From: Scleromitrula shiraiana
Lineage: Eukaryota; Ascomycota; Leotiomycetes; Helotiales; Sclerotiniaceae
Assembly (NCBI GenBank): GCA_028455995.1
Contig: JABELC010000004.1
Coordinates: 3,346,501 to 3,410,500 of the forward strand
DNA length: 64,000 nucleotides
Reading direction: 5' to 3'
The notes below the pieces were generated by a model. It worked only from the letters and a program-made list of their open reading frames with translations. It searched no databases and was not told the origin of the DNA. This document shows positions 34,813 to 45,923 of the stretch, piece after piece. The translations under genes and the position numbers were made by a program. Position 1 is the first letter of the stretch. Each line of letters opens with the position of its first letter.

Positions 34813-36034
34813 ATGACGGCTACCGCGACCCCCAATAAATTCCTTTCCAAGGCTTATATCGATGGCGTTTATATTCCATCGGGTCTTTTGGTATTTGGAT
34901 GTTTAATTGTTAAGAGGGAATGGGTTCCTTTTGCTGTGGCTCTTGCTGCTGTACTTGCTGGGTATAAGATTTGGTCTACTCGTATGTGTACCCTTGAATA
35001 TTACTTGTCGCTTTGCATCTGGCATGTTATACTAATTTTATGCGTTTTTTAGGTGAACAACCTGTATTAAAACCTACTGTATTCCAAGAGTTTGAACTTA
35101 AGGAAAAAACTATCATTTCTCATAATGTAGCTATGTAAGCTGTAACCCGCGTTGCGTCCCCCATCCATTTCTCCATTATATCAAAGAATATCTTCTAAAC
35201 CCATCCAAAGCTACCGATTCAGTCTTCCCCGCCCAACCTCCATCCTCGGTCTCCCCATCGGCCAACACATCTCCATCGCCGCCACCCTCCCCCAAGCCGA
35301 CGGTCAATCCAAAGAGATCGTGCGCTCCTACACCCCCGTCTCCGGCGATCACCAACCCGGCTACTTCGACCTCCTCATCAAATCCTACCCCACCGGCAAC
35401 ATCTCCAAATACATGGCCTCGCTCACCGTCGGCCAAACCATCAAGGTTCGCGGTCCCAAGGGCGCTATGGTTTACACTCCAAACATGGTGAGACATTTTG
35501 GTATGATTGCTGGAGGGACCGGTATTACACCCATGTTGCAGATTATTCGCGCCGTTATTAGGGGGAGGGCCGCTGGGGATAAGACGGAGGTGGATCTTAT
35601 TTTTGCGAATGTTAATCCGGAGGACATTCTGTTGAAGGAGGATTTGGATGGGTTGGCGAAGCAGGATAAGGGGTTTAGAGTTCATTACGTTTTAAATAAT
35701 CCACCTGAGAAGTGGGATGGTGGGGTTGGATTTGTCACTCCTGAGATGATTTCTGTAAGTTTATTTCATTCTTCCTTCCTTTCTCTCTCGCCAAACTTCA
35801 TTTTCCTCCTACCCCCCTTACCCTCTCCTCCCCATTTCCCTACCCCCTAAGATTCTCAATAAGCACACACTAATAACCCCAAAGAAATGGCTCCCCAAAC
35901 CCGCCGACGACGTCAAACTTCTTCTTTGCGGTCCACCACCTATGATTAGCGCCATGAAAAAGGCATCCGAGGGTCTCGGATTCAAGAAAGCTAAGCCAGT
36001 TAGTAAATTAGAAGATCAGGTTTTTGCTTTCTAG
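34813..36034 (+). CDS. CBR1: NADH-cytochrome b5 reductase (CBR1 type)
   Basis: This flavoenzyme passes electrons from NADH to cytochrome b5 for fatty-acid desaturation and sterol synthesis, on ER or outer mitochondrial membranes. Four exons: 34813-34981, 35053-35134, 35211-35754 and 35885-36034, with introns of 71, 76 and 130 bp. The product has 314 residues. An N-terminal membrane anchor (about 20-50) precedes the FAD domain with LPIGQHI and the RSYTPVS flavin-binding motif, then GPKGAM, then the NADH domain with GGTGITPM and CGPPPM, and the usual C-terminal F. The last exon is missing from a simple open frame and supplies KWLPKPADDVK through FAF. All junctions are in phase. The microsomal CBR1 group fits better than the mitochondrial MCR1 group because no presequence is seen. 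Confidence 0.95.
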
Positions 36035-36196
36035 ATTTTCAATTTTCGTTGGTGCAAAAAGGGGTGTGTGGGATAGAGAGGGGGATGTAGAAAGGGGATG
36101 TAGAGGCAAGGGTGTCTATTTTGAACTTGCGACTACTCCTTTAGTTGGTTTGTGCGATGATTAAATGGGGAGATAGAAAGAAGTGTTTCATTTCCT

Positions 36197-36224
36197 GATG
36201 AGATGAGATGAGATGAGATGAGAT
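36197..36224. repeat. (GAGAT)n microsatellite
   Basis: More than five perfect copies of a pentanucleotide. A degenerate copy of the same motif recurs at about 45088-45122. Confidence 0.8.
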
Positions 36225-37019
36225 AGATAAATAAGGAAAAACCAAAAGAAAGAAAAGATATATATGAAGTGAACATTAAAAAGATATGAAAATAAATAAA
36301 TAAAAACCTAACTTTCTATAAAGTCACCAGTGTGAAGGATTTTTATTTCTACATAGTCGTGATTTATCTACTTGTTTTACCTACTTTAGTGCTTTACCTA
36401 CCTTAGTATTCCAAGCTAGTTGGCAGCTGGTTTGAAATACCTGGTTTATTCGTTTGTTTATTTGTTTGTCCGTTCGTTCGTTCGTTCGTTTGTTTTCAAG
36501 TCCGGCTGCGGCCCGGGTGTACGCGAGTATATGAAATAGAATTCCACACGTGGTGATTACGATCATAGACGTGATATCTCTCACCTACTAGCTAGTTGAT
36601 AGTTGATAGTCGATCGATATACTTCGTTTATATAGCATACCATACCTTCTTGTTTTTAGTACGTGTTTTATATTTGATTCTTGGATTTTGAGTTTTGAGT
36701 TTTGGATTTTGAGTTTGAGTTTTGAGTTTTGAGTTTGCGGTTACTTTACTTCATGAATACTTTACTTGTCATTACTGTGGTCTAGCTCAAGTATTCATAT
36801 TCTCCTTATTATCTATCTATTTGTGTTCGTGGAATAGCATGCGCGGAATGAAAGTATTTGTGTTAGTCCACTGATCGATGTTATGGTGGGCTGGTTGGAT
36901 GGTCACGGTGGATGGCATTGATATGGTTGTGGTTGTTTTTATGTTGGTTTTGTTTATATTTGTTTTGTTTATATTTGTTTTGTTTTTTTTGGCTGGTGTT
37001 GTTTGTTGTGGGGTGATAG

Positions 37020-37270
37020 ATGGTGGATGGTGGATGGTGGTGGAATTTGTTGAGGGTGGAGGGGGTGGGCTTGGGAGGGGGTGGAGAGGAGGGGGATGCG
37101 GATGGGAATGGATGCGGATGGGGGGGTATTGCGGGGTTAGTGTTATGGTGAGGGAAGGGGATTAGGATTGAGATTGAGATTGAGATCCGATGGAGGTAGG
37201 TTGGAGGAGGTGCGGAAGGTGGGATGGAGGGGTGGGAGGATGGAAATGGGGATGGGGATGGTAGTGGGAT
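37020..37270 (+). repeat. G-rich tract with quadruplex potential
   Basis: The plus strand is a run of GGTGGATGG-type and GGGGG-type blocks with very little C. The segment 37053-37081 has four or more G-runs of three or longer separated by one to three bases. Confidence 0.6.
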
Positions 37271-38960
37271 GGGTAGGAGTAGCTGTTGATTTGGTTATGA
37301 GGATGAAGGTAAGAATGGGCATGGCAATGGAAACAAATACATTTTGAAGACAGAGATGCATGTTGGAATGGAGATAGTAATTGCGATGAATATGAAGATA
37401 GATGGAAACGGATATTGAGATGGGTAAGTGTGAAGTTGCACGGATGAATGAAAGAGATACCTTGGCAAGTATACGTCGTCAGAGTCCCTTTGGTTTCAAA
37501 TTGTAGGAAATATTCAATGAAACGCGGTGAGTTGAGTGTATAGAATGTGTACTATTTTGTTTTTTCAGTTCGTTCGTTTTTCTGATAAGTTGAAGTTTAA
37601 GTACATGGGTTTGTGAGATTACAGATATATTATTGGTATTTCATATCATGTGAATTCTAGTCAGTTGTAAGTTGTTTCATATAAACCAGATAAGATTTGT
37701 ATGTTTCTCTAGATTTTAACAAGCTATAAAATTCTCTCATAAATATATCTTCGAAATTTCCTTCCAAAACCGTTTTATATTTGGCACAACAGTCAACCAT
37801 ATTAGTAAATGTGGTCAAATAATGTCATGTGAAGTTATTTCATATGACCGTTATCCCAATCAATCCTATCCTTACAGCCTTGTTTATTCAACTGGGTTTA
37901 AAATTTTGCATTACACATATATTGTGACACTTAAAGTTGATATGTAAGGGCTGACTTGAGATACTTATGTAGAGAAATTTAAGCTTTAGGGTAAAATAGT
38001 CTGATAACTTTATTGATTATGATGGATTTAATTTCTGTCGTGCTATGTCTTCTGTTCCACGAGGTTTTCGTATCATCTATGCTCCGACGGGATCATTTTA
38101 TGCCCTCAATAGATGGGTCACAAGGCATCCGAACCAACGGGGGGTGATTTTTGTCGAGTTGGCTTACTAAGAATGCCTTGTCCAGCATCCAGATAATACA
38201 AAGAATCAAACTAGATTCATTACACAAATCAAATAATCATCAATGCCTTCCTACCTTCTCTCTTACCTCCTCCAATAGTCAAGGTTTTGAATTAATCCAT
38301 TTTTTTGCCATACAAAATCTAGCCAAATTCCTTGGAATTTTGACTTGAAACTAGGCTTTAAATTGTTCCCATACAAAGCTACATACAAGCCACAATGGGT
38401 TAATGAAAAAAAAGACGTTAATTAAAAGTCCTGACTACCGGAGGGAGGTACGAGAAAGGTAAGAAAGGACTGACGATTAAGTTGATTACACAAATACCAA
38501 AGATGTAAGCCACATTTGACCATTCAATCAAATCACCCACCTCTATAAATAACATCGAAGAGGTAAACCACCCTTTTTTAACAACAGAGCATCACTGCTT
38601 ATGTCGTTACCATGTTGTGCTTATTGACTTAGGAGGTCTCCGAATACCAATCCTGTTATACGCGACGCTCTAATTGGTCATTTTAATAGATTGGAATACA
38701 GTATCCATTATCAACCAAGATTCAATTGGACCCGAGCCTTCAAGATTCCTTCTATATAGAGTTGCTGGAAATCGAATAAAAATGGAATCCTTCTCCCATT
38801 CTTTATTTCACCATCTTTTTCTAAATTATTCCGTTGATGTTTATGAAAGTTTCGTAGTCCCTACAGCCTCGCTGCAAATATTTAGCCACTATTTCTTACC
38901 CCCGAGTTGTCATATATCAAGCACCCAATTTACGCCACCTGTCGACTTTCTTTAGTCATC

Positions 38961-39317
38961 ATGCGTAAGCCACACATCTTCTTTTATATTTTAGTATACT
39001 ACACAATTCTAACAGGTATTAGTGGCCTTAGACAACACATTAACCATCGTATTCGGCATCATCGCAACCTTCCTCTCCATTTTGAGTATCATACTCGCCA
39101 TCATTCTTGCTCGACGACACCGGAGTCATCACCCCGGGAGTATGTTGTTCCCGTCTAATCTTTCACAAACTTCTCGCTAACTCTGAATCCTATAGCTCCT
39201 TCACCTCGAGTCTTAGAGGATGTCGAACGATATCACCATCCCAACTTGAGGTTTGGGTATGAACTTGGAGATTTGGTCTCAGAGGAGATACGACTTACTC
39301 GTTGGCGTTCAGGATGA
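38961..39317 (+). CDS. small single-pass membrane protein (80 aa), three exons
   Basis: I do not recognise the family. Exons are 38961-38964 (ATG C), 39023-39139 and 39196-39317. Intron 1 (58 bp) begins GTAAGC and has a CTAAC branch site ten bases before ATTAG; intron 2 (56 bp) begins GTATGT and has CTAAC before TATAG. The joined frame has 80 residues: a short N-terminus, one long hydrophobic helix (TIVFGIIATFLSILSIILAI, roughly residues 8-29), the basic stop-transfer ARRHRSHH, and a hydrophilic tail VERYHHPNLRFGYELGDL ending RWRSG. Type I/III topology with the tail in the cytosol is likely from the positive-inside rule. The four-base first exon is the weakest part; the other two exons are well supported by splice signals and frame. 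Confidence 0.6.
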
Positions 39318-41060
39318 TAGGTTCCTCTGGCGGGTGAAAACCCATGATGTAAGATTAAGCTAGATATTTGAATCGCCAATTCAAGCATTAAGGAGGAATA
39401 TCAATCGCGTCAGTAGGAGACTGGGAGTTAGGAGTTCGAATCGAGGTTGGGAAACAGGGACGTTATGACTGAAAGTTTGTAATGAAAATAGATGGATCTG
39501 AAATTATAGAAAGTTTTGGTACATTAAATGACTCCCATCACTGAGTGGATTAGACTGAAGACTAAAGTTTAGTTTCGACAGCACATAATTTTTGAGAAAA
39601 AGTTCCGGGGGTTAATGCTACAATCCATATCCCCCCTGGTCAATCGCGTGTGGATAGAGGTGGATGGCTTGGCGTTCTGTGTTCTCTCCACCCCCCCCCC
39701 CCCCCCACCTAGATCGCCCTAAAGGTACAAAGTTCAAGATTAGCTCATCCGTTTCGTCTTAAGTGCCATGCGTCTGAAAATGCATAGTTTCTACTTGTAT
39801 TAACTGGAGCGTAGACACCACACTATTTTACCCGCCAAGGTCCCAGAATTTGTTTAATTGTTTAATTAAATGAATTTACTCTCCATCCAACAGGATATGT
39901 GCAGAAAACGAATGATACAAGAACTATGTATACGATTCAACCAGACGAAATCCTCCAATGCCAAATGCATCGGCCTCTCACGCTGTCAGCCCCCGGCGTC
40001 GTACAAGAAAACAAATACATAAATCACTCTTTATATTGTACTATTAATCCTATAAAATGGAGAAAAATCGATTCCTAAAACCTGAAAGCGATATCATAAC
40101 CAATAATTCGAAATATCAATAAAATAACAGATGAGGTAATTACGCGCACCATTTTTCAAAGGCGCGCCTAAAACTCGCTTAATTGTCCAATTAAAGCAGT
40201 TACCCCTCTATCCAATAGATTCCTTGCTCAACATGGTTCTGCATAGGGATGAACATAGTAGATGGTCGGTCATGATGAGCCGGAAAGGTATCAAACAGCA
40301 AAGAAAAACACACGCAACGTAATTGGTTGTTCCGAACTAGAATATCACGGTCGCATGAGCTTGAAATCTACAGATGGTGATAGTGTAGAGATACTAGAGC
40401 CTAGGCGAGTACTCTAGTCGTATATCTGTATTGAGGAATTTGGTATCGCTACCGTATTGGTTTCGTATTGACATGACGCAATTTCATGGTAGATTAAGTT
40501 GAAGAAAGTGACGTTCAGCCTTACATATAAATGATTGATTGTGCTACAAAAGAACGCCAGAACGCTAAGCGAACCGATAATTTACCTTCTTTGATATCAA
40601 AGAGTGGTAGTACATTAATCTTTCTCATCATCACCAAAACAACTCGAAGCAACTTGAATTTCTTCACTCCACATCAAGTTTTGAGAATTTTACTACTAGT
40701 AGTATATTAAATCGAATTTATATTTATATTATCATGATATAATTTTTGAATTTTTATAAAATAAAACTACAATGATTTTATGATATTATTAAATTTACAT
40801 ACTACTCTAGTAATAGTAAAATTCTAATTTTGCAGTAAAAACTTAAATGTAGTAACTTTTGAATGGGATGTACTAGCCACCTACTCAGTAGTACGAAGAG
40901 ATTTGATCTAATCTCTTATAAATAAGAAAGTTCAAATAAATACTAGGACATCCGGGCCACAAATACCCTATAGTAATACCAATACCTACTTCCTCTTTTC
41001 AACTTGAATGCCAATTTGAATACTCTTGCTGGTAATTCTTGGGTATATCGGCCTGTGTAA
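39318..41060. other. intergenic region
   Basis: About 1.7 kb without a supported gene. It contains a 16-base C run (39691-39706), two similar stretches around 39840-39900 and 40175-40225 sharing TTAATTGTTTAATTAAA/TTAATTGTCCAATTAAA and then a line about tATCCAA, and an AT-rich patch at 40680-40860. Confidence 0.45.
39691..39706 (+). repeat. poly-C homopolymer (16)
   Basis: Sixteen uninterrupted cytosines, preceded by CTCTCCA. Such runs are unusual in this genome, where other homopolymers are A/T. Confidence 0.85.
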
Positions 41061-43412
41061 CTAAACACAAATATCCCCCACCACCGTGACTCCCGGGCCG
41101 GTCTGGGACGCAGAGTCAGCATATTCGAGGAGCTCGATTGATGCTTTCGAGTCATCGCGGGACATGGATATGGATTTCAAGTTGGATTTTGATTGTTGGG
41201 GGAGTTCGATAGCTTTTAGTTTCAAGTTGAGGCTTGAGGATGGCGCGGGGGAGGGGGTTTTAGTTTCGATTTTGTCGGTGGTCCGGGGGAGGATTGGGGA
41301 TGTGGCGGCGTCTTTGGTGTTCTTGATAGTGGATGGAGATGGAGATGAGGATTCATTGAGTTTATTCCCATCCCCAATTTCTTTATTTTCCTTCTCACTG
41401 GCAGGATATTGATTCTCACTCTCCTTGTTTTGTTCACCGGGTTTACTCGCCAAATGTTCAATCTTCTTCTCATCTAACTCCTTTTCTTGTTTGAGCTTCT
41501 CAATTTCCCTCTCGAGTTCTTCTTTTTCTTTGTTTAGTTTCTCCTGTACCTCTTTCTCCTTTAATTTCGCCCTCTCCCTCTCCTCTTCCCTCTCTTTCGC
41601 CCACTGTTCTGCACCCTCTACCGCATCCCCCGCATTGCGTTTATGCTTAAGCAGATACCCCTGGATCTCCGCCGGGCTAAACCTCCCCTCGGGGACTTTC
41701 TCGCTAAACTCTCTCGCTAATTTTGAAATCCTCTCTTCTTCAATGAGCTTCGCTTCCTCTTCGGCTTTGATGATGCGTTCGAGCTTGAGACGCGCTTTGA
41801 GTTCGAGTTTTTGGCGGTCTTGGCCTCGTCGTCCGTTGGATATTAGGCGGGTGCTTGAAGATATAGATGTGGACATTGAAGAGGCGGTGGCGGATGAGGA
41901 ACTGCGGGCGTGGAAATATGAGCTACCCAGACTAGCGCAATCACTCTGATAATCCTCATCCTTGACCTCTGGCACGTCACCCTCGAGCGTGGCGTAGATG
42001 CCTTTGAAGATTTGCTCCATGTTTTGCTTAGTCGCGAGCTGGAAGGGCACGAGCATGTCGACGCGACCAGGACGGATGAGCGCCTCGTCGAGCTTTTCGA
42101 TGTGGTTGGTTGTCATGATTAGGATGCGGCCTTCTTGGGAAGCAACACCATCGATGACGTTGAGGAGGGCGCTAAGGGAGATGCGACTGCTGGATTCTTT
42201 GCCAGAGGTGCCCTTTTTGGCGATTTTTTGGAGCTTGCGGGTTGCGATTGAGAGGGGGTTTTTGGGGTTTTCTTCTTCTTTGTCTTCTTCTTCGTCGTCA
42301 TCTTCGTCGCGGGTGTGGGTTAGGCCCGCTGTGTCGATGTCTTCGAGGAGGACGACGCATTGTTTTGGTAATTCGGCGAATAGGCCGCTGAGGGTTTCTT
42401 CGTTCATGGATGCGGAGTTCAAGCTAACGATGTAAATCTTCAATTTGAAGTATCCGGCGATTGCGAAACTGAGGGAACTTTTACCGGTTCCGGGTGGTCC
42501 GTGAAGAAGATATCCACGACGGTAAGGAATACCACGGTTGGAATACCAGCGTCTGGTGTATGGATGAAGATAATCTCTGAGATCGGCGAGGAGGTTTTGT
42601 TTGATTGATTCGTCGATTACGACGGTAGAGAAGGGTCGGGAGATACGAGATACGCAGCGGGTCCATCCTGGGTCGCCCATTGCGCCGGCTTTCATACCAC
42701 CGCGGTAGATGATGGTTTTGTTTTCATCGTTCTCTAAGGAAGCGAGACGACATTCATCGAGGAGATCTTTGAGGATTTTGGGGTTTCTTCCAAATGCTGA
42801 AATGGTGATTTCTTCTCTCTCGCTAACGGCTGCACTACTTCCCATTTGGGCGAAATTTAGAGAACGACAGAAAAGAAGCAAGTTTCTCTTATACCAGAAA
42901 TAATGAGTTCCGAAACTAGGAGTGAAGTGGACTTGCTTCTCTTTTTGTCTTTGGGAATCTTTCCTGGGGATGGGTTGTCCTTCCTCGTCGAATTCAACAC
43001 CATCTTCAGTTTTATCACATTCCTCATCATCAAATGTCCACATGAACCAACTGCGAGAATGGAGATTGGTGTTAGCGACGAAGTGGCGCGAGGATTGCGC
43101 AAAGGATTGTTTGGACACCCAGGACATCAACATGTTGTACATTTCATCATCGACGCGGATATCGGCGCTGCACATGAGATAGGTGGATACTTTGTCCCAG
43201 AAGAGACTGACTATGTATTGATAGGTGAATGCTAGGACGGAGGAGAAAAGTAGGATGGGGATGTAGATGTTTAGGTCGATTCCGGTGGTACGTTGGAGGA
43301 TACCGGTTGCGAGGGAGAATCCGGGGATGAAGGTGTCGATCACGCTGAGTTGCGGATTGAATGTTTCATCACTGGTGTTACTCATCTTGTTGACGGGATT
43401 GGTTTGGTTCAT
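41061..43412 (-). CDS. BCS1-like AAA-ATPase with extended coiled-coil tail
   Basis: Single exon of 783 residues. The N-terminal part has a membrane segment (about 49-68) and the BCS1_N region, followed by the AAA domain: Walker A GPPGTGKS (305-312), Walker B VVLLEDID (353-360), sensor-1 TTNH (434-437) and the arginine finger block RPGRVDM (447-453). Mitochondrial BCS1 inserts the Rieske protein into complex III, but true BCS1 is about 450 residues. This protein has an acidic and Ser/Lys-rich insert between Walker B and sensor-1 (about 366-408) and a long Lys/Glu coiled coil (about 590-680) plus a Ser/Pro tail. It therefore belongs to the expanded BCS1-like paralogues of filamentous fungi, whose roles are mostly unknown. 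The ATP site looks intact. Confidence 0.9.
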   Translation of the reverse strand: MNQTNPVNKMSNTSDETFNPQLSVIDTFIPGFSLATGILQRTTGIDLNIYIPILLFSSVLAFTYQYIVSLFWDKVSTYLMCSADIRVDDEMYNMLMSWVSKQSFAQSSRHFVANTNLHSRSWFMWTFDDEECDKTEDGVEFDEEGQPIPRKDSQRQKEKQVHFTPSFGTHYFWYKRNLLLFCRSLNFAQMGSSAAVSEREEITISAFGRNPKILKDLLDECRLASLENDENKTIIYRGGMKAGAMGDPGWTRCVSRISRPFSTVVIDESIKQNLLADLRDYLHPYTRRWYSNRGIPYRRGYLLHGPPGTGKSSLSFAIAGYFKLKIYIVSLNSASMNEETLSGLFAELPKQCVVLLEDIDTAGLTHTRDEDDDEEEDKEEENPKNPLSIATRKLQKIAKKGTSGKESSSRISLSALLNVIDGVASQEGRILIMTTNHIEKLDEALIRPGRVDMLVPFQLATKQNMEQIFKGIYATLEGDVPEVKDEDYQSDCASLGSSYFHARSSSSATASSMSTSISSSTRLISNGRRGQDRQKLELKARLKLERIIKAEEEAKLIEEERISKLAREFSEKVPEGRFSPAEIQGYLLKHKRNAGDAVEGAEQWAKEREEERERAKLKEKEVQEKLNKEKEELEREIEKLKQEKELDEKKIEHLASKPGEQNKESENQYPASEKENKEIGDGNKLNESSSPSPSTIKNTKDAATSPILPRTTDKIETKTPSPAPSSSLNLKLKAIELPQQSKSNLKSISMSRDDSKASIELLEYADSASQTGPGVTVVGDICV

Positions 43413-45923
43413 CTTGATGATGGGTAATTAGAATAACTAATTCCCAGTATCAATTGATGTTGTGTAGATGGATGGGATGAATTAGATATAGAAGTAAAGC
43501 AAGTAGTATATTTAAGTATTTAGAACATGACTCAAACGGAGAGTGTGCAAACGGATATAGATCAGGAGAGGAAGGCCCCACTAGAGGTATGAATATTTTT
43601 CTGAAATATCTTTAAATGCAAAGGCGTAGAGTCATAAGGTCAAAATTGTTATTTAAATATTGATATTGAATTAATTATTGATCAAGCCAATCCACTGGAC
43701 TTTTATAAATCTCACTATTTTTGGCTGTTGTTGTAGAAGGTTGATATTTGGGACGGTCTTGACCGAAATGTGGCTCAGTCAGGCCAATCTCTGCCACTAT
43801 TTTAGGTAGTAGAAGGCTGTGTGGTGAGGTGCGCTTATGGTCATGATATTGGTCATATTGTATGAAGATGCCTAAGTAGAGAAAGAAAAGAAAAGATGGA
43901 GAATTGATAAAGTTGAATTAATGGAGAAAGTGCTGTTGAAATGGAAAGATGATCGCGGTGCATCTGACGTGTTGAATATGTAACTTACAGATCTGCCGGT
44001 ACATGATACCCTACTTACCAGTACCTTGGTTCTGGAATTCCTTGAAGCGAATAAAAATCATCAAGGATAATTAATCATTCCATATGTGTACATACCGGCG
44101 GTATAGATGGATTTTCCCCCGGTCAGAACATGCAGTATACCATATCTTCCCCTCATCTTCATCCCGCTCCTCCCATTCCACTCATCCATCCCTCCAATCC
44201 ACATCCATCAATCATTCAACCATACAGCCGAAAGTATCATCAATTACAATAACATAACCCCATCGCGTACAAAACCCACACGTCAAGCCAAGCCAGCTCG
44301 TCCCACAATGATGCATCCATAGGAGGCCCCCCTTCGGTCAAAGACTCACTCAATCAATCCGAATAGTACATTTCAAGCGCGAGAAAAACACGATATGAGA
44401 TAAAGTAAAATGCTCCACCGAAAGAATCATAGATACAGTAGAATCAATTTAGGGAACAAAACATAGATGGGGATGGTGTTGGTGTTGGTGCTGGTGTGGA
44501 TGGAGTCTGAAGGGGATGTTTCATAAAACCCGATTCATCATTACTGAGTATTATCTCTGAATAATTATCCTGAATAATAAAACATAGAATTTCCATATAT
44601 CTTGTTGTAGAAGTAGTAAATAGAAACATTCATCGCACGATAATAACCAAATTAGGTAAGAAGGTTGGCTGTAAGGCGTAATTGGAAAATAACCTTAACG
44701 CTTCTTACTATCCAACCCGAAGAAAGTTCCGATAGGCGCGAGCGAGGTTGACCGTTTATGCTACCTCCACAGGGGGAAGGAGAGGGGGGACGGAGCAATG
44801 ATTGTGTGAAAGCGCGCGGATATGGATATGGATATGGATGTGGATATGGGTATTGAGTTGGATTGAGTTGGTTTAGCTTGATTTTACTTATATGCTTGGG
44901 TTGTATTAGATAGATAGATAGATATATATATATGTATTTGTTTGGTGGCTTGTATTTGTTTATTCACTTTATTGTTTTTCGGTTTTCTGGGTGTTGAGTA
45001 TGGTAGAGATATATATAGTAGGTGAAGCAATGCAATGTATGTTACGAGTTTGGTTGAATATATACTAGATGTTTTGTTTATAGGTAAGGTGAGATGAGAT
45101 GAGATGGGACGAGATGAGATAAGATCAGGTGAGGTAGAGGGTTGGAATCAATTGAAGAGGATAATAATAATGTATAGAACTAGATGAATACAATTTTTGA
45201 GTGAATATTTTATATCTATATATGTCGAGGTGTTGATTCACTTCTTGGAGAGAAGGAGAGAAGGAGAGTAGTAGTAAGCAAGATCAACACCACACCACCA
45301 GCCATACCAACAACACCAACCACACCAACACCAACAACATCAACATTGTACTCAAGCGCCAAAACCCTTACCCTTACCCTTATTTATTATCAAGTCGGAT
45401 CAGAAAAGTGATCAAATCAACAATATCTACATAGTATATAGCATATAGTTTAGTATAATATAATATAGTATAGTTACCGTATAATAATAAAATAATTACC
45501 TATATAATAATTCTTTATAGAATTATTAAAAAATAACTATCTATAATTGGTTAGTTTTATGAAATTCGCATCCAGTGAAAATATCGAAAATTCTACCACA
45601 ATAATAACTTCAGCAATCCAACTTCATTCAATCAAGTCAACTTATTTGGAAACGAAATTCCTTCCTTCCTTCCTTTCCCTCTATTTTTCTTATAATTATT
45701 TTTTCACATTATTTGAATCAATAAATCAATTCATTCATTCATTCATCCTTCTCCTGATCATCATCATCATAGGTATAGGAATTCCATAATAAGTTCTGAT
45801 TATTTTCGTATGAATTCTGTCAGATTCTTCGTAAAGAAAAAAGTCGCATTAAAATTCAATTTTATTCAATCAATCTACGCGCACTTACTTAGAACTACCT
45901 ACCCACCCACCAACCAACCATCG
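43413..45923. other. intergenic region with a possible micro-gene
   Basis: About 2.5 kb without a firm gene. It contains a possible two-exon 42-codon frame (43527-43805, listed separately), TAGA and GGATAT microsatellites (44818-44850, 44908-44933), degenerate GAGAT repeats (45088-45122), CCCTTA repeats (45365-45383) and an AT-rich patch (45410-45560). Confidence 0.45.
43527..43805 (+). CDS. possible two-exon micro-protein (42 aa)
   Basis: Exon 1 (43527-43586) encodes MTQTESVQTDIDQERKAPLE and ends exactly at GTATGA; exon 2 (43737-43805) follows a TTGTTGTAG acceptor and continues in phase KVDIWDGLDRNVAQ to a TAG stop. Both parts are hydrophilic and of balanced composition. There is no clear branch site, the intron is 150 bp and the product is very short, so chance cannot be excluded. 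It could also be the first part of a non-coding transcript. Confidence 0.25.

Larger units (their letters stand above)
36035..38960. other. gene-poor region with G-rich and microsatellite tracts
   Basis: About 2.9 kb with no supported gene. It holds GAGAT repeats (36197-36224), CGTT repeats (36471-36491), TTTTGAGTT-like repeats (36686-36738), and a strongly G-rich plus strand at 37020-37270 with quadruplex-type spacing. The 95-codon frame starting at 36878 is low-complexity and not supported. Confidence 0.5.

Noticed and set aside
36878..37165. 95-codon frame with Trp/Gly/Val runs
   Set aside because: Produced by G-rich microsatellite-like DNA; low-complexity translation and no splice or homology support.
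39003..39016. AACAG at 39011-39015 as the acceptor of the first intron of the small membrane-protein gene
   Set aside because: It directly overlaps the CTAAC branch site and would put exon 2 in a frame with no membrane helix that does not join exon 3; the next AG (39021-39022) fits frame and spacing.
39420..39450. GAGTTCGAATC resembling a tRNA T-loop
   Set aside because: No matching acceptor stem, D-arm or anticodon arm could be folded around it.
45365..45383. CCCTTA repeats considered as an interstitial telomere
   Set aside because: Only about three copies, and the unit is CCCTTA, not the fungal telomeric CCCTAA.
45547..45789. 80-codon frame upstream of the deubiquitinase as its first exon
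   Set aside because: It is Ile/Phe/Ser-rich from AT-rich leader DNA, ends in a microsatellite-like stretch, and no convincing donor joins it in phase to the gene.
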